A stretch of 64,000 bases of DNA from Elmis aenea (lineage: Eukaryota; Arthropoda; Insecta; Coleoptera; Elmidae), in the NCBI GenBank assembly GCA_947652605.1, contig OX393579.1, positions 46,258,970 through 46,322,969 of the forward strand, read 5' to 3'. Below, in pieces: positions 11,601 through 22,782 of the stretch (position 1 is the stretch's first letter; every line of letters starts with the position of its first letter). Made by a program: the position numbers and the translations under genes. The notes beneath the pieces were generated by a model that worked only from the letters and a program-made list of their open reading frames with translations, was not told where the DNA came from and made no database searches.

Positions 11601-14600
11601 AGATTTTTTATGAATCATACAATCAACACATTTTTTTCTCCATGTAATACAATCTTTCGTCTTTGCCAATCAATACTTGTTTACACATACCTCGATGTAA
11701 TGTAGAATATCCCTAAATGTTGCTCTTTGTTGTTTCCTATCCTTCTTTGCTCTATACTTGTGAGAATCTGTGGCAAGTTGTCGAAGAGTTTCAACTAAGT
11801 CTGGTACGAATTCTTCAGCAAAATCATCGTGGCAATCTCTTCCAAGTTCAAAAACAGTTGCCAACGCTTCACCAGCCGATAAACGTACCTCAAGATGAGG
11901 CGAAGTTAGAAGTTCAGAAAGCTGAATTAGTGATCTAAAAATTAAGTTTTAGTAGAACATTATCGACGAAAATCGAGTTTTAATGTCAAGAAAAACCAAG
12001 TGTATTAAATGAGTGTGTGCTACAACTTACGGGCTAAAGGAAGTCGTGTTGCCAATCATAGAGTAAACGTCCCCGGGCGACATTAAAGTGACCAAAAGTG
12101 TCCATGAACTAATAGCAGCTGCATGAAGAGATGCCACATCTGCAGATATGTTAGGAACAGAACCGTCGCCTTTAAGGTAGCTACCAGAGAAAATGACTTG
12201 TAGTTGCTGCATGAGATCTAAAACTTCGCCCATTTCTCCACCCGCTAAGAAAGTGACCAAACCCAATGAAGTACAACACTGAAAACATTGTAAAAAATAA
12301 AGTTAATGATGAATTTACACTGAAACAAAAATTCTTGTGTACTATTATGATATAACAAAGCCGAATAATAATATTTACTGAAATTTTTGTAACAAAAACT
12401 TTTCACAGTAAAATAAGTTCAATTACCGATTTTAACCATTACTTATTAATTTTATGTAACTAATTAATATTTGTATTTCTGATGTCGAGATTAATTTTTA
12501 TACCAGAATATTAAGCTGTAATTTAGCAAAAAAAAATGTGTACATTATCAAAACAGACGGCTATGAAAAAAACAAGATGAAAACAAAAGATAAACAACAA
12601 TATAGTAGCAATCAGCAGGTATGTAAGAAATTTGATTACGATTTATTTGTGACAATCGACTCGAGCTAAAATGTATCGAAAACTAACTACAAGCATTAAG
12701 TTTTTATGGGAAAGTAAATTTAATGCCGTTTTCGCAAGAGAAATATTAAGTGAAAGAGTTTGCTGTTAGATTTTTATAAAATACATGATATGCCAGGTCC
12801 TTATCGCCTAGCACAGCGGTCTCCAAGCTTTTTTGGTTGCGCACTCATACTTTAATGCAGCGATTCTTAATCGGGGGGCCGTGAACGATTTTAAGGGGGG
12901 GCGCGAAAATATTTTAGGATATTTAGGGGTCCGCGACTACTAAAAGGTTAAGAACCACTGCTTTAATGCACGCTACCTCAAAATAAAAAAATCGTAAAAC
13001 ATTAGTTAAATTTTTTAAAATTAATTTGTGATAATAATTTCATAATTTCTCTATCTTGAATATTAAGCAAGATACCCATGTATTCCCAACGAATTTGGTA
13101 TACCCTGTTCGAAAAAAAATTTAAAATTTAAATGCAAAAAACAAAAAAGAAATTTTTTTTTCAATTAGATGTGCTCCACGTTTTTAATTTTTACATATGC
13201 GATATTTAAAAGTCACATTTTTCAAACGATACATGTATTTAATTATAGTTGGACTTTGTGTGCTTATTAGAGCGTTCCGCTTTCAGAACAAAAATGATTT
13301 GATAACACTACCGTAAAGATAAGAAAATTAACCGCTTGTATACGTTGTATAAAATATACATTGTAAATGTTGAACATGTGTTTGGTCAAAGAACATTTTA
13401 ATATAAACAAGAAAAAAGGGTAAAAAAATATTTACAACTGAATAAAACGACCAAAATATTGTGAAGCCAAATAAAAAAATATTTTGAAAATAATGTAGAG
13501 CTGGGAAGAAATGTAAAAAATCGAAAGTAAATAATTAGTCATAAAAACAAAACGAAATTATTAAAGAGATGACTGACCGCTTTCCTAATCTAATCAGTAT
13601 GCTGCTGTATTACATAATCACAATTACAAAATTATTATTTAAGCCAACAGCTGGCACCTACGCACTACTGATTACTGTACAATTAAAAATTATCTTTAAG
13701 ACAACGGATAGAATAAAGTCTTAACATTAATTACCTTTGCCCTAGCTAGAGCAGATACAGAGTTATCATTAGCCGTAGTTGTTAGAACTGGTTTCAACAA
13801 TCTGGACACTTCTTCACTTGGATCTCCAGCTCCTAGTTGAACGCAGAGTATTGGGGCTAATTGTGCAGCAGCTGCCTGTTCAGCTCCTCTACCTTTTCTT
13901 AAACTACGCTCGATACTATCACTTAAGGTGATTCGCCTACAAAACGACGACAAAAGTTAAATACCGCATCATTTATCAAAAAGAATTGTTGTGTACCTGT
14001 CAAAAACATATTCGGGAATAAACTTCTTAATGAAAGCTTTTTCGATAAACTGAAAAGAATTTGTGCGACCCTGAGCTGACTTTTGCGTAAGACCGTCGAG
14101 TGCTTCTCCAACTTTTTCTTCGAATGCTTCTTGTTGCGATATTTCGTCTACTTCATCTCCACCTTCTTCTACGCTGTGATTTTCTGATCCAGCACTGAAT
14201 ACGCTGGCATTATCATTAACTGATTCATCATCAGATGTTTGAAGGGAACCCTCGTTTCGTCCGTTCCGATCTTAACATATTTTTAATTATTACTCATACT
14301 ATTGAAGATTTACAATATGTTATATGCATTGATTTCATACTGTTTTTAGTAATACTACTCAAATATGTGAGAATCGTCTTTTGGAAAAATCAACATGTAA
14401 ACACACTATTTAAAGTGTGCTGACTCATGGAACTTTTGTAGAATCTCAATTCACATATTAAAAGAAAAAGTTTAAGATCATGACAAATTAGAATAATATA
14501 AGCAAGATGTACTGATATGACAGTACTTTTAATAATTTGACAGAACAATTAAAACGTGGGATCTATTCCATATGTCACGTATTTGGTAACATTTCGGAAA

Positions 14601-14748
14601 AAGTTCTTTATAATTTTGATGCAGTGACGTAACATGCATAAAAATGTGCAAAAATAGCTCTTAGAAGGTTTGGCATACGACTACAATAATTTTAAACTAC
14701 CTTGTGGATAAACTTACCAGACTTTCCTTTTCGTTTTCCTCTAGGCAT
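8635..14748 (-). CDS. IFRD1: Interferon-related developmental regulator (IFRD) protein
   Basis: Seven exons on the minus strand: 14718-14748, 13997-14270, 13735-13936, 12031-12278, 11691-11934, 11186-11404 and 8635-8712. All join in phase to 431 aa, close to the roughly 450 aa of animal IFRD proteins. It starts MPRGKRKGKSG, followed by an acidic Ser/Glu-rich stretch. The IFRD armadillo-like domain (about 70-340) includes ITLSDSIERSLRKGRGAEQ and LGLVTFLAGGEMGEVLD. The conserved C-terminal domain has DSWTRRKQYDALCHILGSGL, and the end, HLLNAAAFKARTISRSKNRDKR, is the family signature. IFRD proteins are transcriptional co-regulators that also associate with ribosomes. The last intron (8713-11185) is long because of inserted hairpin elements. 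One ortholog usually serves both IFRD1 and IFRD2 in insects. Confidence 0.93.
8862..10772. mobile_element. Composite of nested hairpin elements in the last IFRD intron
   Basis: The outer ends, TACAGGGTGGTCCAAATTC at 8862 and its inverted counterpart GAATTTGGTCCACCCTGTA ending at 10772, look like one element. The interior mixes three families. 8862-9250 matches the left arm of 33661-34253. 9360-9958 matches the right part of 39883-40628, including its terminus CCACCCTGTA. 9965-10772 matches the right half of the 38667-39884 type. It is best read as stacked insertions with deletions. No coding capacity. Confidence 0.7.
12858..12960. mobile_element. 103-bp hAT-type MITE
   Basis: The ends CAGCGATTCTTAAT and (reverse complement) CAGTGGTTCTTAAC are hAT inverted repeats. 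An exact 8-bp target duplication CTTTAATG lies at 12850-12857 and 12961-12968. The interior is G-rich. It lies in IFRD intron 3. Confidence 0.9.
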
Positions 14749-15689
14749 GGTCACAAGTTAATTAAATACACTTCTTCTTAAATTTACTAAATAAAACAAC
14801 TAAATTAGCACTTGATCAAGACGGTAAACAGTTCCTTATACTTTTTTGACCACTTAATCTCAATACCAGACATTTATTTTGTAATAAAACTGTATTGGAG
14901 CTCACTAACATGTTTTTGGTTGAACGCGAGACGGTCAACTTCGGTATGACCGCGAAACTGCTCTTATATGTATGAATTTAGCCGTGCAATGTTGCACAAT
15001 AGGTAGAAACTTAGGATCAATAGATAATGGTGTATGTGATTATTGCCATAAAACCCGTAATAGCTGATTCATGACATTTACATCTCTTTGTTTTGTTTTT
15101 TAAATCTCTAACGTTACGAAATATTTTTAAATAAATTTTTGTTGTTTCAATTTAAAAAATCAATACTGCGAGCTGGCAGCCGTTGTACATATTTACGTGT
15201 TCTTTGCGCAAATAAAATTAAAGCTGAACTTAACATTTATTTTGTAATTATTTTACTTGTATAAAATGAAATATTCTTTGTTCCCATTATTTACATAATA
15301 TTGTTATTTGTGGTTAACAATAAGTAATGGGAGTATATTATGTTAATTAAATATATTACACAATGTATCTTGTATTTGAGTATATAGTCGCTTAGTTTTG
15401 TTTAATTCTTATAAAAAGCATGTTGACCTTGTGAATTTAAATAACTATGACAGGAAATTAAAGTATTTAGGATTTTGAAGGTGACAGAAATAAATTATTA
15501 ATTGTGTTTTAAATGTCCATACTTTGTATTTTATATGGATATTGGAAATTTATCTACTGAGAATATCAATTCACAGAATATTCTAACCTTAAAAAAATGT
15601 CAAAACAAATAAACTTAGGTTAGAAAGACAAAATATAATAAACAATGAATAGGAATCATAGGAATAGCTAACATAATAATGTTTATGAG
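14749..15689. promoter_or_regulatory. Divergent intergenic region, IFRD / beta4GalT7
   Basis: 941 bp separate the divergent start codons of IFRD (-) and beta4GalT7 (+). No coding frame or terminal repeat is recognised. A bidirectional promoter is an inference from the arrangement; no TATA or initiator element could be assigned with confidence. Confidence 0.45.
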
Positions 15690-16928
15690 ATGGGTACTTA
15701 TAACGCAAAGCGTTTTCGCTTTCATATTACACAATTTTTAGCAATTCTAATAACTGTGATGTTCCTCGTTACTGTAAATTTAACATTTAAGTTGTTAAAC
15801 GAAGGTATATTTTCCACTGTTTTTTTAAATTAAAATTATATTTTGTTTATTGTAGATCATTGTGAATGTCCAAAGCAAGACATACCAAACAATAATCATG
15901 CGTCGAAGGTGACCAATGAAATATATCCTTCGAAATATAGGCTCGCCGTGTTAGTTCCATACAGAGATAGATTTGAAGAGCTTTTAATATTTGTACCATA
16001 TATTCACAATTTTTTAAATAAACAGCGTATAAATCATGATATATTTATTTTAAATCAAATAGATGGTTACAGATTCAACAGAGCTTCTTTGATAAATGTT
16101 GGATATTTGTATACTAAATTGAATTACGATTATATAGCAATGCACGATATAGATTTGCTACCGTTAAATGATAATCTCAGTTATTCATATCCTAAAAGGC
16201 AGCCTTTTCACGTAGCGGCACCGTATTTACATCCCAGATATCATTATGAAAATTTTGTTGGTGGTATTTTATTAGTTAATAGGTAATATTATTTAATTAT
16301 TCAATGAAACAAAATTTAATGCCATTATTTTTTCAGGGAACACTTTGGTTTAGTCAATGGAATGTCCAATAAATATTGGGGATGGGGTTTAGAAGACGAT
16401 GAATTTTTCGTTAGGTTAAGAGATGCAAAATTAAATATTACTCGACCTGTAAATATAACGACTGACACAAGCAATACATTTAGGTTGGTTTTGTAGATTA
16501 AAAAAAGTTCAACTTATTGGATATTTTCAAGTCATGTTGATTAAGATATTAAAATATGTGTTTAATGAATCTTTAAATTGTTCACTCTTGCTTTTATACC
16601 CAAATCTTTACGATTGTCGCCTTAACTTGAGGGTACAATACAATTTATTGAAAGGCTCTAATTTTATTTCAGGCATATACATGATAAAAATACCAGGAAA
16701 AGAGACACTGCAAAGTGTTACAATCAAAGGGAAGTAACAAGAAAAAGAGACAGACAAACGGGCCTCCATGATGTAAATTATACAGTAACGGCTGTTACAT
16801 CAATGACTATAGAAATGGCTCCATTAACGATTGTAAATATTGAATTGAAATGTGATCATTCGATTACTCCTTGGTGTATATGTAATGAAAAAAAAGTCGA
16901 AACTATCAGCAAAGTTAAAAAAAATGTA
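15690..16928 (+). CDS. beta4GalT7: Beta-1,4-galactosyltransferase 7 (xylosylprotein linker enzyme)
   Basis: Exons 15690-15804, 15856-16282, 16337-16483 and 16673-16928 join in phase to 314 aa, close to the 320-odd residues of known members. Exon 1 encodes a short cytoplasmic tail and one hydrophobic signal anchor (about residues 17-36), as for a Golgi type II protein. The catalytic domain shows [14 protein letters not shown], the metal-binding DID motif in HDIDLLP (136-138), FVGGILL and [11 protein letters not shown] (about 195-205). It ends with an [10 protein letters not shown] segment and ITPWCIC. The family transfers galactose to xylose in the tetrasaccharide linker of glycosaminoglycans. 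The start was chosen because it opens directly before the membrane segment in the same frame. Confidence 0.95.
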
Positions 16929-17011
16929 AAAAGTTAATAGTTTAAATTACTTTTGTGAGCTATTTCATTATGAAATGAAGCTAGATTATTTTACATATTC
17001 TAGCAACATTA

Positions 17012-17682
17012 TACAGGGTGTAGACTCGGATCACGCAACATAGCGATTTTAATGGTAAAATTTTAAAAGTCGAATTCTTGCTCCGCTAATTATTTTAGAA
17101 AAAAAGTGCAAATACGTTTTTTGTAGAGAAAAAAATTCTGTATCCATAAATGTAATCAATATTACTTTTTCATTTTCCAATAACTGAAAATTATGCAAAT
17201 TAAAAAACGCGTTTGGACAGAAATCTGTAGTGCCTTGGAATTATGGTATGCAACTGCCCAGCCTAATGTCACTTATACTGTCACTTTGACGCGAAATTCA
17301 TTCTTAATTATCCTTTATATTTTATCAAACATTTATTTTACACAATTAGTTATGTTTTCATTGCAAGATATAATAAAAATGATAATTAAGAATAAACTTC
17401 AAACGTCAAAGTGACAGTAAGTGTTAGTAAGATGGGCAGTTGTCGTAGCATAATTCCAAGGCACTACAGATTTTCGCGAAAACGCGTTTTTTAATTTGCT
17501 TATTTTTCTGTTTTTGGAAAACGAAAAACTAATATTGATTACATTTATGGATACAGAATTTTTTTCTCTACAAAAAACGTATTTGCACTTTTTTCCTAAA
17601 ATAATTAGCGGAGCAAGAATTCGACTTTTAAAATTTTACCATTGAAATTGCTATGTTGCGTGATCCGAGTCTACACCCTGTA
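17012..17682. mobile_element. Hairpin element, TACAGGGTGTAGACTCGGATCACG family
   Basis: 671 bp. Both ends read TACAGGGTGTAGACTCGG and continue as inverted repeats (ATCACGCAACATAGC, ACTTTTAAAATTTTACC, GAATTCTTGCTCC) almost to the centre. There an AT-rich loop is bordered by GTCACTTTGACG-type repeats. It lies downstream of beta4GalT7 and has no coding capacity. Confidence 0.88.
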
Positions 17683-17742
17683 TAAGAAAATGACTGACAA
17701 AGCAATTATATATCATTCATGTTTTTTACATCCTAGAGTGTG

Positions 17743-18860
17743 TACAGGGTGGACCAAATTCAAATGTTTTACAGGGTATCTCGGTTACCATAATGGTTAA
17801 CGAAAATCTGATATCAGTTTCTTTAGTTATTTTTTCTACTCATGTATATAAAAGTTGTCATTTTCTCACTGCCTACTCTACATGAAAGTTTTACTTTTTT
17901 ACACTCGTGGCGAATGTTAATTTTCACCACTAGTGGTGAAAATAATGTCAATGTCAAAATCAAATTGTAAAATTTACGATTTTTTATGTCAATGTCAGTG
18001 TGGTGGTGTCGCTATTGAAATGAAATGATTAATTAATACTTTATACATAATAATTGTCATTTCGTTTACTTTAACTTTGATTCTATAATATAATTTTAAT
18101 TTCGTAGAAAAAATAGCATTTACGACACCAGATGATATCAGTTTTTTTCGTTCATGAGATTATAATAAATCTCACCTTACGAAAAAAAACTGGACTTTCA
18201 TCTCTTGTTGTAAAATATACTATTTTGTGTTAACAGATTTTTTATATCACTGTCCATTATGGCACTGCAGATGAAAAATGAAATTTTATGGTTTTTGAAA
18301 ATTTATTATTACTTCTTTATTTATGAAAATAGAACTAAATGTTATTGAGGTTTTTTATTAACATTTTTATGCTTAATTTAAAATCCATTTTTTAACGATC
18401 TTGACTTTTAAGATATGAAGTAAAAAAAATTTAAATCGCAACCCGAGTAAGCCATAGTTTTATATGAAAAAGAATTTTTATTAGTTTTCCAAATATATAG
18501 TTTTATATATGCGTTGCAAAAAATAACCGAGATATGGCCAATTTTGTGAAAACTTCATTATCACAGTTAGCCATGATTTCGTAAACAAGTGATGGTTGTA
18601 AGTAATTCTGTAGCAGCATCCACTTTCTTACCACTTACAATGTAAACTTCTAACATATTAAACTTATCTGGCCATGTTCACTGTACCACAATAAACAAAT
18701 TTAAAATACACGAATTTGCTTAGAAGTTTGAAAATTTACTTGGTTATGCTTAGTTGTTTTTTAATTGTAAACATCACTTGTTTATGAAATCATGGCAAAC
18801 TGTGATGATAAAGATTTCACAAAATTAGCCATATTTCGATTATCAACAAAGCATTTTGCA
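17743..18860. mobile_element. Truncated 1.2-kb-type hairpin (TACAGGGTGGACCAAATTC family)
   Basis: The left end TACAGGGTGGACCAAATTC and the GGTATCTCGGTTACC block match 38667 and 48883. The body follows the same order of blocks (CACTGCAGATGAAAAATG, AGATATGGCCAATTTTG, GTAAACAAGTGATG), but the right end is missing. About 370 bp (roughly 17855-18225), with an AC/GT palindrome CACCACTAGTGGTG, appear to be a secondary insertion. Confidence 0.7.
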
Positions 18861-20674
18861 ACTATACCATTTTACCTAGCACTTGAATTTAGTTTTTTTC
18901 ATTGTATTGTAATCATGAACGGTGTATAAAAATATTATTATTGCAGACCAGCAATGTTTTCCCGTCATTCAATTGGATTTCTAAAACTTAGTAAGCGTAA
19001 TTTACCATTTACCCCATCTTTAAAAACAAAACGTTAACGATTGATAAATATTCTAGATATAATTGATTTAAATACAATATGTAATATGAACATAGTGATA
19101 AGTAAAGGCTTTAAAATAATGATATTAAGAGCCACAATCGATCAATGTATTATGTTGTAATAACTTTTAACAGAATGTAGAAAATAAAAACGAATTTGTT
19201 TGCCATTATGTGAATTTTTAAAGTAATAAATGATATACATTTGTAACTACAGTTTTATTTCATAAATATTTTACATGATCAACTTCACACAAGAAAGAAA
19301 CAATTTTACTGCAAACTGTGTAAATAAAATACTTAATAAAAAAAATAATAAGAAAAACATGTTCTTTAGTTTGTATTAATTCTTAAACACTATTACATCA
19401 CATATTTAATTAACAAAATTGCAGTTATGGGCTACAATTTAATTTAATACTTAAACTACAATTCAATAAATTTAATATGAACGTATAACAAATATGTCAT
19501 AAAATGTATAGGAACATTAAAAATAGTAACAAAATATAAAAACTCAATAAATAAAGTATGATTTACATATCAATACAAAAAAACAAAATCTACATGCTTT
19601 TGGTTATAGCACTAAAACAGTTAAGTACGGCGTTTAAAAGTAAGCATTATTATTATTAAGTCTACCGGTAATGCTTTTGAGTCTCTATATTTTGAGCATC
19701 TCCCAATATAGAGGTAAAAATCAGCTACAGAAGACATGCAGGACGAGTTAAAGATGCCTGAAACAAAAAAGGATCATGCAACACTGACATTCTTTTTAAA
19801 TCTAACAGAATCACATGCCATATGCAACACTTGTATAGATGTTATCTCACAAAATTTTTGCAGTTTGTTATACAACCCTATGGATACCTAACCATTAGAG
19901 TAAGGTTATGTTTAGATATTTCTTTTATAAAAAGGCAGTGTTGTCACATCAATCCAATTTAAAATTCTAGGATTATAAAATATTTTTGTATTATAGTAAA
20001 TAATCAAGACATGTTCAATAAAGAAAAAGTGACTAAATTTAAAATTTGTCTAACTTGTTCCCTTCAACTTTTTTTTTTGCTATTTGAGAGAAATAATCTA
20101 TTCACACAAAATGATCATCAATGTTGTGAAAAAAGTATATTTCGAATCTAAAATAATTTAATTTTTAAAATTATTTTGCTTAAAATGTACAAGAAATATT
20201 TACTTACAATTAAAATGATACTACCGCACAGAATTAGAATTTTTAATTTTCGCAGTTGTCAGATAGGACTTGTTTGTTCACCACAGCTACTACGACCTAT
20301 CCAAGCACCACACTACATGCAACTAGTAATAAATACAAAAAATAATTTTACACATAGGTGGCGGGGTAGAACTTTTTTTTTGGTTTATTGTCCGATTAAA
20401 CAAAAAGACAAGTACAATGCTACAGACAACTAACACCAAGTTACGTAACATATCATTAGGTACAGAACAGACAGTCCTCCACCTCCGTACAAAATGCGTT
20501 AAATATAGGAAAGCTCAAATGATATACAGATAACCTTTTACTTTCTGTATTTTGAGTAAGTAATTGAAATTAAAATATGAAAAATTTTATTCACAATTGA
20601 GAGTTTTAAATGGCAGATAGAATTTAGGAAGACAAAAAAGTCAATGAAGGATCTAGAGCGATATTTTTTGATTA
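18861..20674. other. Intergenic AT-rich stretch, no gene seen
   Basis: No supported coding sequence. It lies between the convergent beta4GalT7 (+) and Nmnat (-) genes and probably includes 3' UTR of one or both; several AATAAA-like hexamers are present on both strands. The reading frame at 20176-20433 has no family resemblance I can recognise. Confidence 0.45.
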
Positions 20675-21440
20675 ACAAGGTGTTTCTTAAATCTTGCGAA
20701 AAAATTCGGTTTGTGATTCCTTATCGAAAATGAATGAGGGTCTTACATATAAAAAAAAATTCCTTAGATGTCTCCTTTCGGAGTTACACCCTCCTAAAGA
20801 GGAGTGATAAAATTAGGTTTTTATTTTATTTTTCAAATTTGGATAAATGTAGGAGAATGATATTTGGTATTTGTCTTATACGTAATAAAAGGTTTCCCAT
20901 AGTAATATTTTCAATCATTTCCCACCTTTACAGGGAGCTGAAAGTGCGACCCCTGTTGGTTTTTTATTAGAACTTTTTGGAGGGTTAAAACTTTGCAATT
21001 AAAAATTTTTTGTTTACTTATTTAATTTTCTACTCAAAAACTGTAGGTTTTACGCGAAAAACTAAAGAATAAAAAAAGTCTAAATAAATCAAGCTTTCAA
21101 ACAAAAATTTTTTAATTGCAAAATTTCAACCCACCATAAAGTTCTGATAAAAAAACCAACAGGGATCGCACTTTTGAGCCCCCTGTTAAGGTGTGAGATG
21201 GTTAAAAATATTACTATGGGAAACCTTTTAAATAAGTATAAGACATATACCAAATCTCATTCTCCTACATTTATCTAAATTTGAAAAATAAAATAAAAAC
21301 CTAATTTTATCGGTCCCCTTTAAGGGGGTGTAACTCCGAAAGGAGACGTCAAGGAAAAATTTTTAAATGAAAGACGCCCCTTAATTTTTGATAAGGAACC
21401 ACCACCCGAATTTTTCGCAATATTTAAGAAACACCCTGTA
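20675..21440. mobile_element. Hairpin element, TACAGGGTGTTTCTTAAAT family
   Basis: The left end AACAAGGTGTTTCTTAAAT and the right end (reverse complement TACAGGGTGTTTCTTAAAT) continue through TTGCGAAAAA, CCTTATC and GGAG blocks. The inner arms repeat GAGAATGA, CCCATAGTAATATTT and ACCAACAGGG inverted, so nearly the whole 766 bp folds back. The frame at 20734-20970 is inside the arm and is not a gene. Confidence 0.82.
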
Positions 21441-22782
21441 TATTATCATCAGTTTTGTTTTTATTGTTTGTTTTTTTTAAGTTTATCTTTTGTTTCACTA
21501 ATTCATTGTCTTCCTCTAATTATTCTGTATGATATCCCCCAATTAATCGGTATGATATTCCTCCAATCAATCTGGATGATCCCCAAAAATTAATTTGGAT
21601 TATTGAGAATTTATAAAGACTAATACCAGACAGTAAAAAAAAGTCACTATAAACACAACAATAACATTTTTAGGTTTATCATTAGGTATAGAATCATTTC
21701 ATGTATGGCTATAAATGAATTTTATAAAACATACAGTTCTTACGAGTATTAATGATATCAGATTTAAATTTTTCATTCCATTATTTTCTTATGCAATATT
21801 AAAGCAAAACTGTTATAAAACGTTGCACAATAAAGATGTCAATCGATAATGTTGAAATAATGAAAGTTAAGGACTGCCTGAAGAAGGAATTGTTATGATG
21901 TATAAGCAGCATTACAAAAATATGGATAAACATTTTGTTCATCTTTAACAGTAGTAAATAAAATATATGAATAAGTCCAACCAATACTCTATGCTTACAT
22001 AATAATTTTACAGTTCAATTACTACTGGGTACAGCAAATCTTTCGAAATTTGTAGGTAATACTGAATAAATATCACGTCATTTTTAAGTATTACATGTAA
22101 ACAAAAATAGTTTTATAGTAATTAGTTTACTCTACGTCTGAATTATTGGAATCACAGTACTTACAATGAAATAGCACAATAATTGTGAAAAACTATGCAA
22201 GGGGTCCTACGACATGGGGAGTCTTATTGCTAGTTTACTACTACTTTTACAGAATTAGCAAAACGGAATATTTTATTTGGTCCATCAATTAAAATATACA
22301 ATAACCATAGTTTTATTAAAAAAACTTATTTGTTCTTTTAAAATGTAATTTCACAGAAATTCATTTTGTAAGTACAGATTCTACTGATCTTTTCATAGTT
22401 TAGAAATTCATTTTCTAAAACCAATACATATTAGTAAGTACAGATTCTACTGCTTTTTTCATAACCATAAGACAACTGCAAAGGTGCAAAAAATGAAAAT
22501 CTGTACTTAAAACAAAATAATTTTAATAAAATGAATACCAATTGTTTTTGTTTTACCAACTTATGAATTGTTTCTTATTTCTCAATTGTTTTACAGAATA
22601 CCATTAACTACAAAGTTGTGCAATGTTACCCCAATTTAACTGTCTTTGTAGCACATATTAATAGTGGTTTTTAATTTGGATTTTTTTTTTTACGTATTTA
22701 ACATTTTTGTGACGCAAATCAGATATTCGTCAAATAAAACCCTATTATTCTTTTTCATCAAAAACTATTTCGTGAAATATAT
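21441..22782. other. Intergenic / probable Nmnat 3' region
   Basis: No coding region seen. A short direct duplication of about 30 bp (GTAAGTACAGATTCTACTG and flanks) occurs at about 22370 and 22434. The part next to 22783 is likely Nmnat 3' UTR by position. Confidence 0.4.

Noticed and set aside
13066..13116. Transposon-end-like sequence AGATACCCATG to ACCCTGTTC in IFRD intron 3
   Set aside because: Resembles the TACAGGGTGGACCAAATTC family terminus but is too degraded and has no opposite end.
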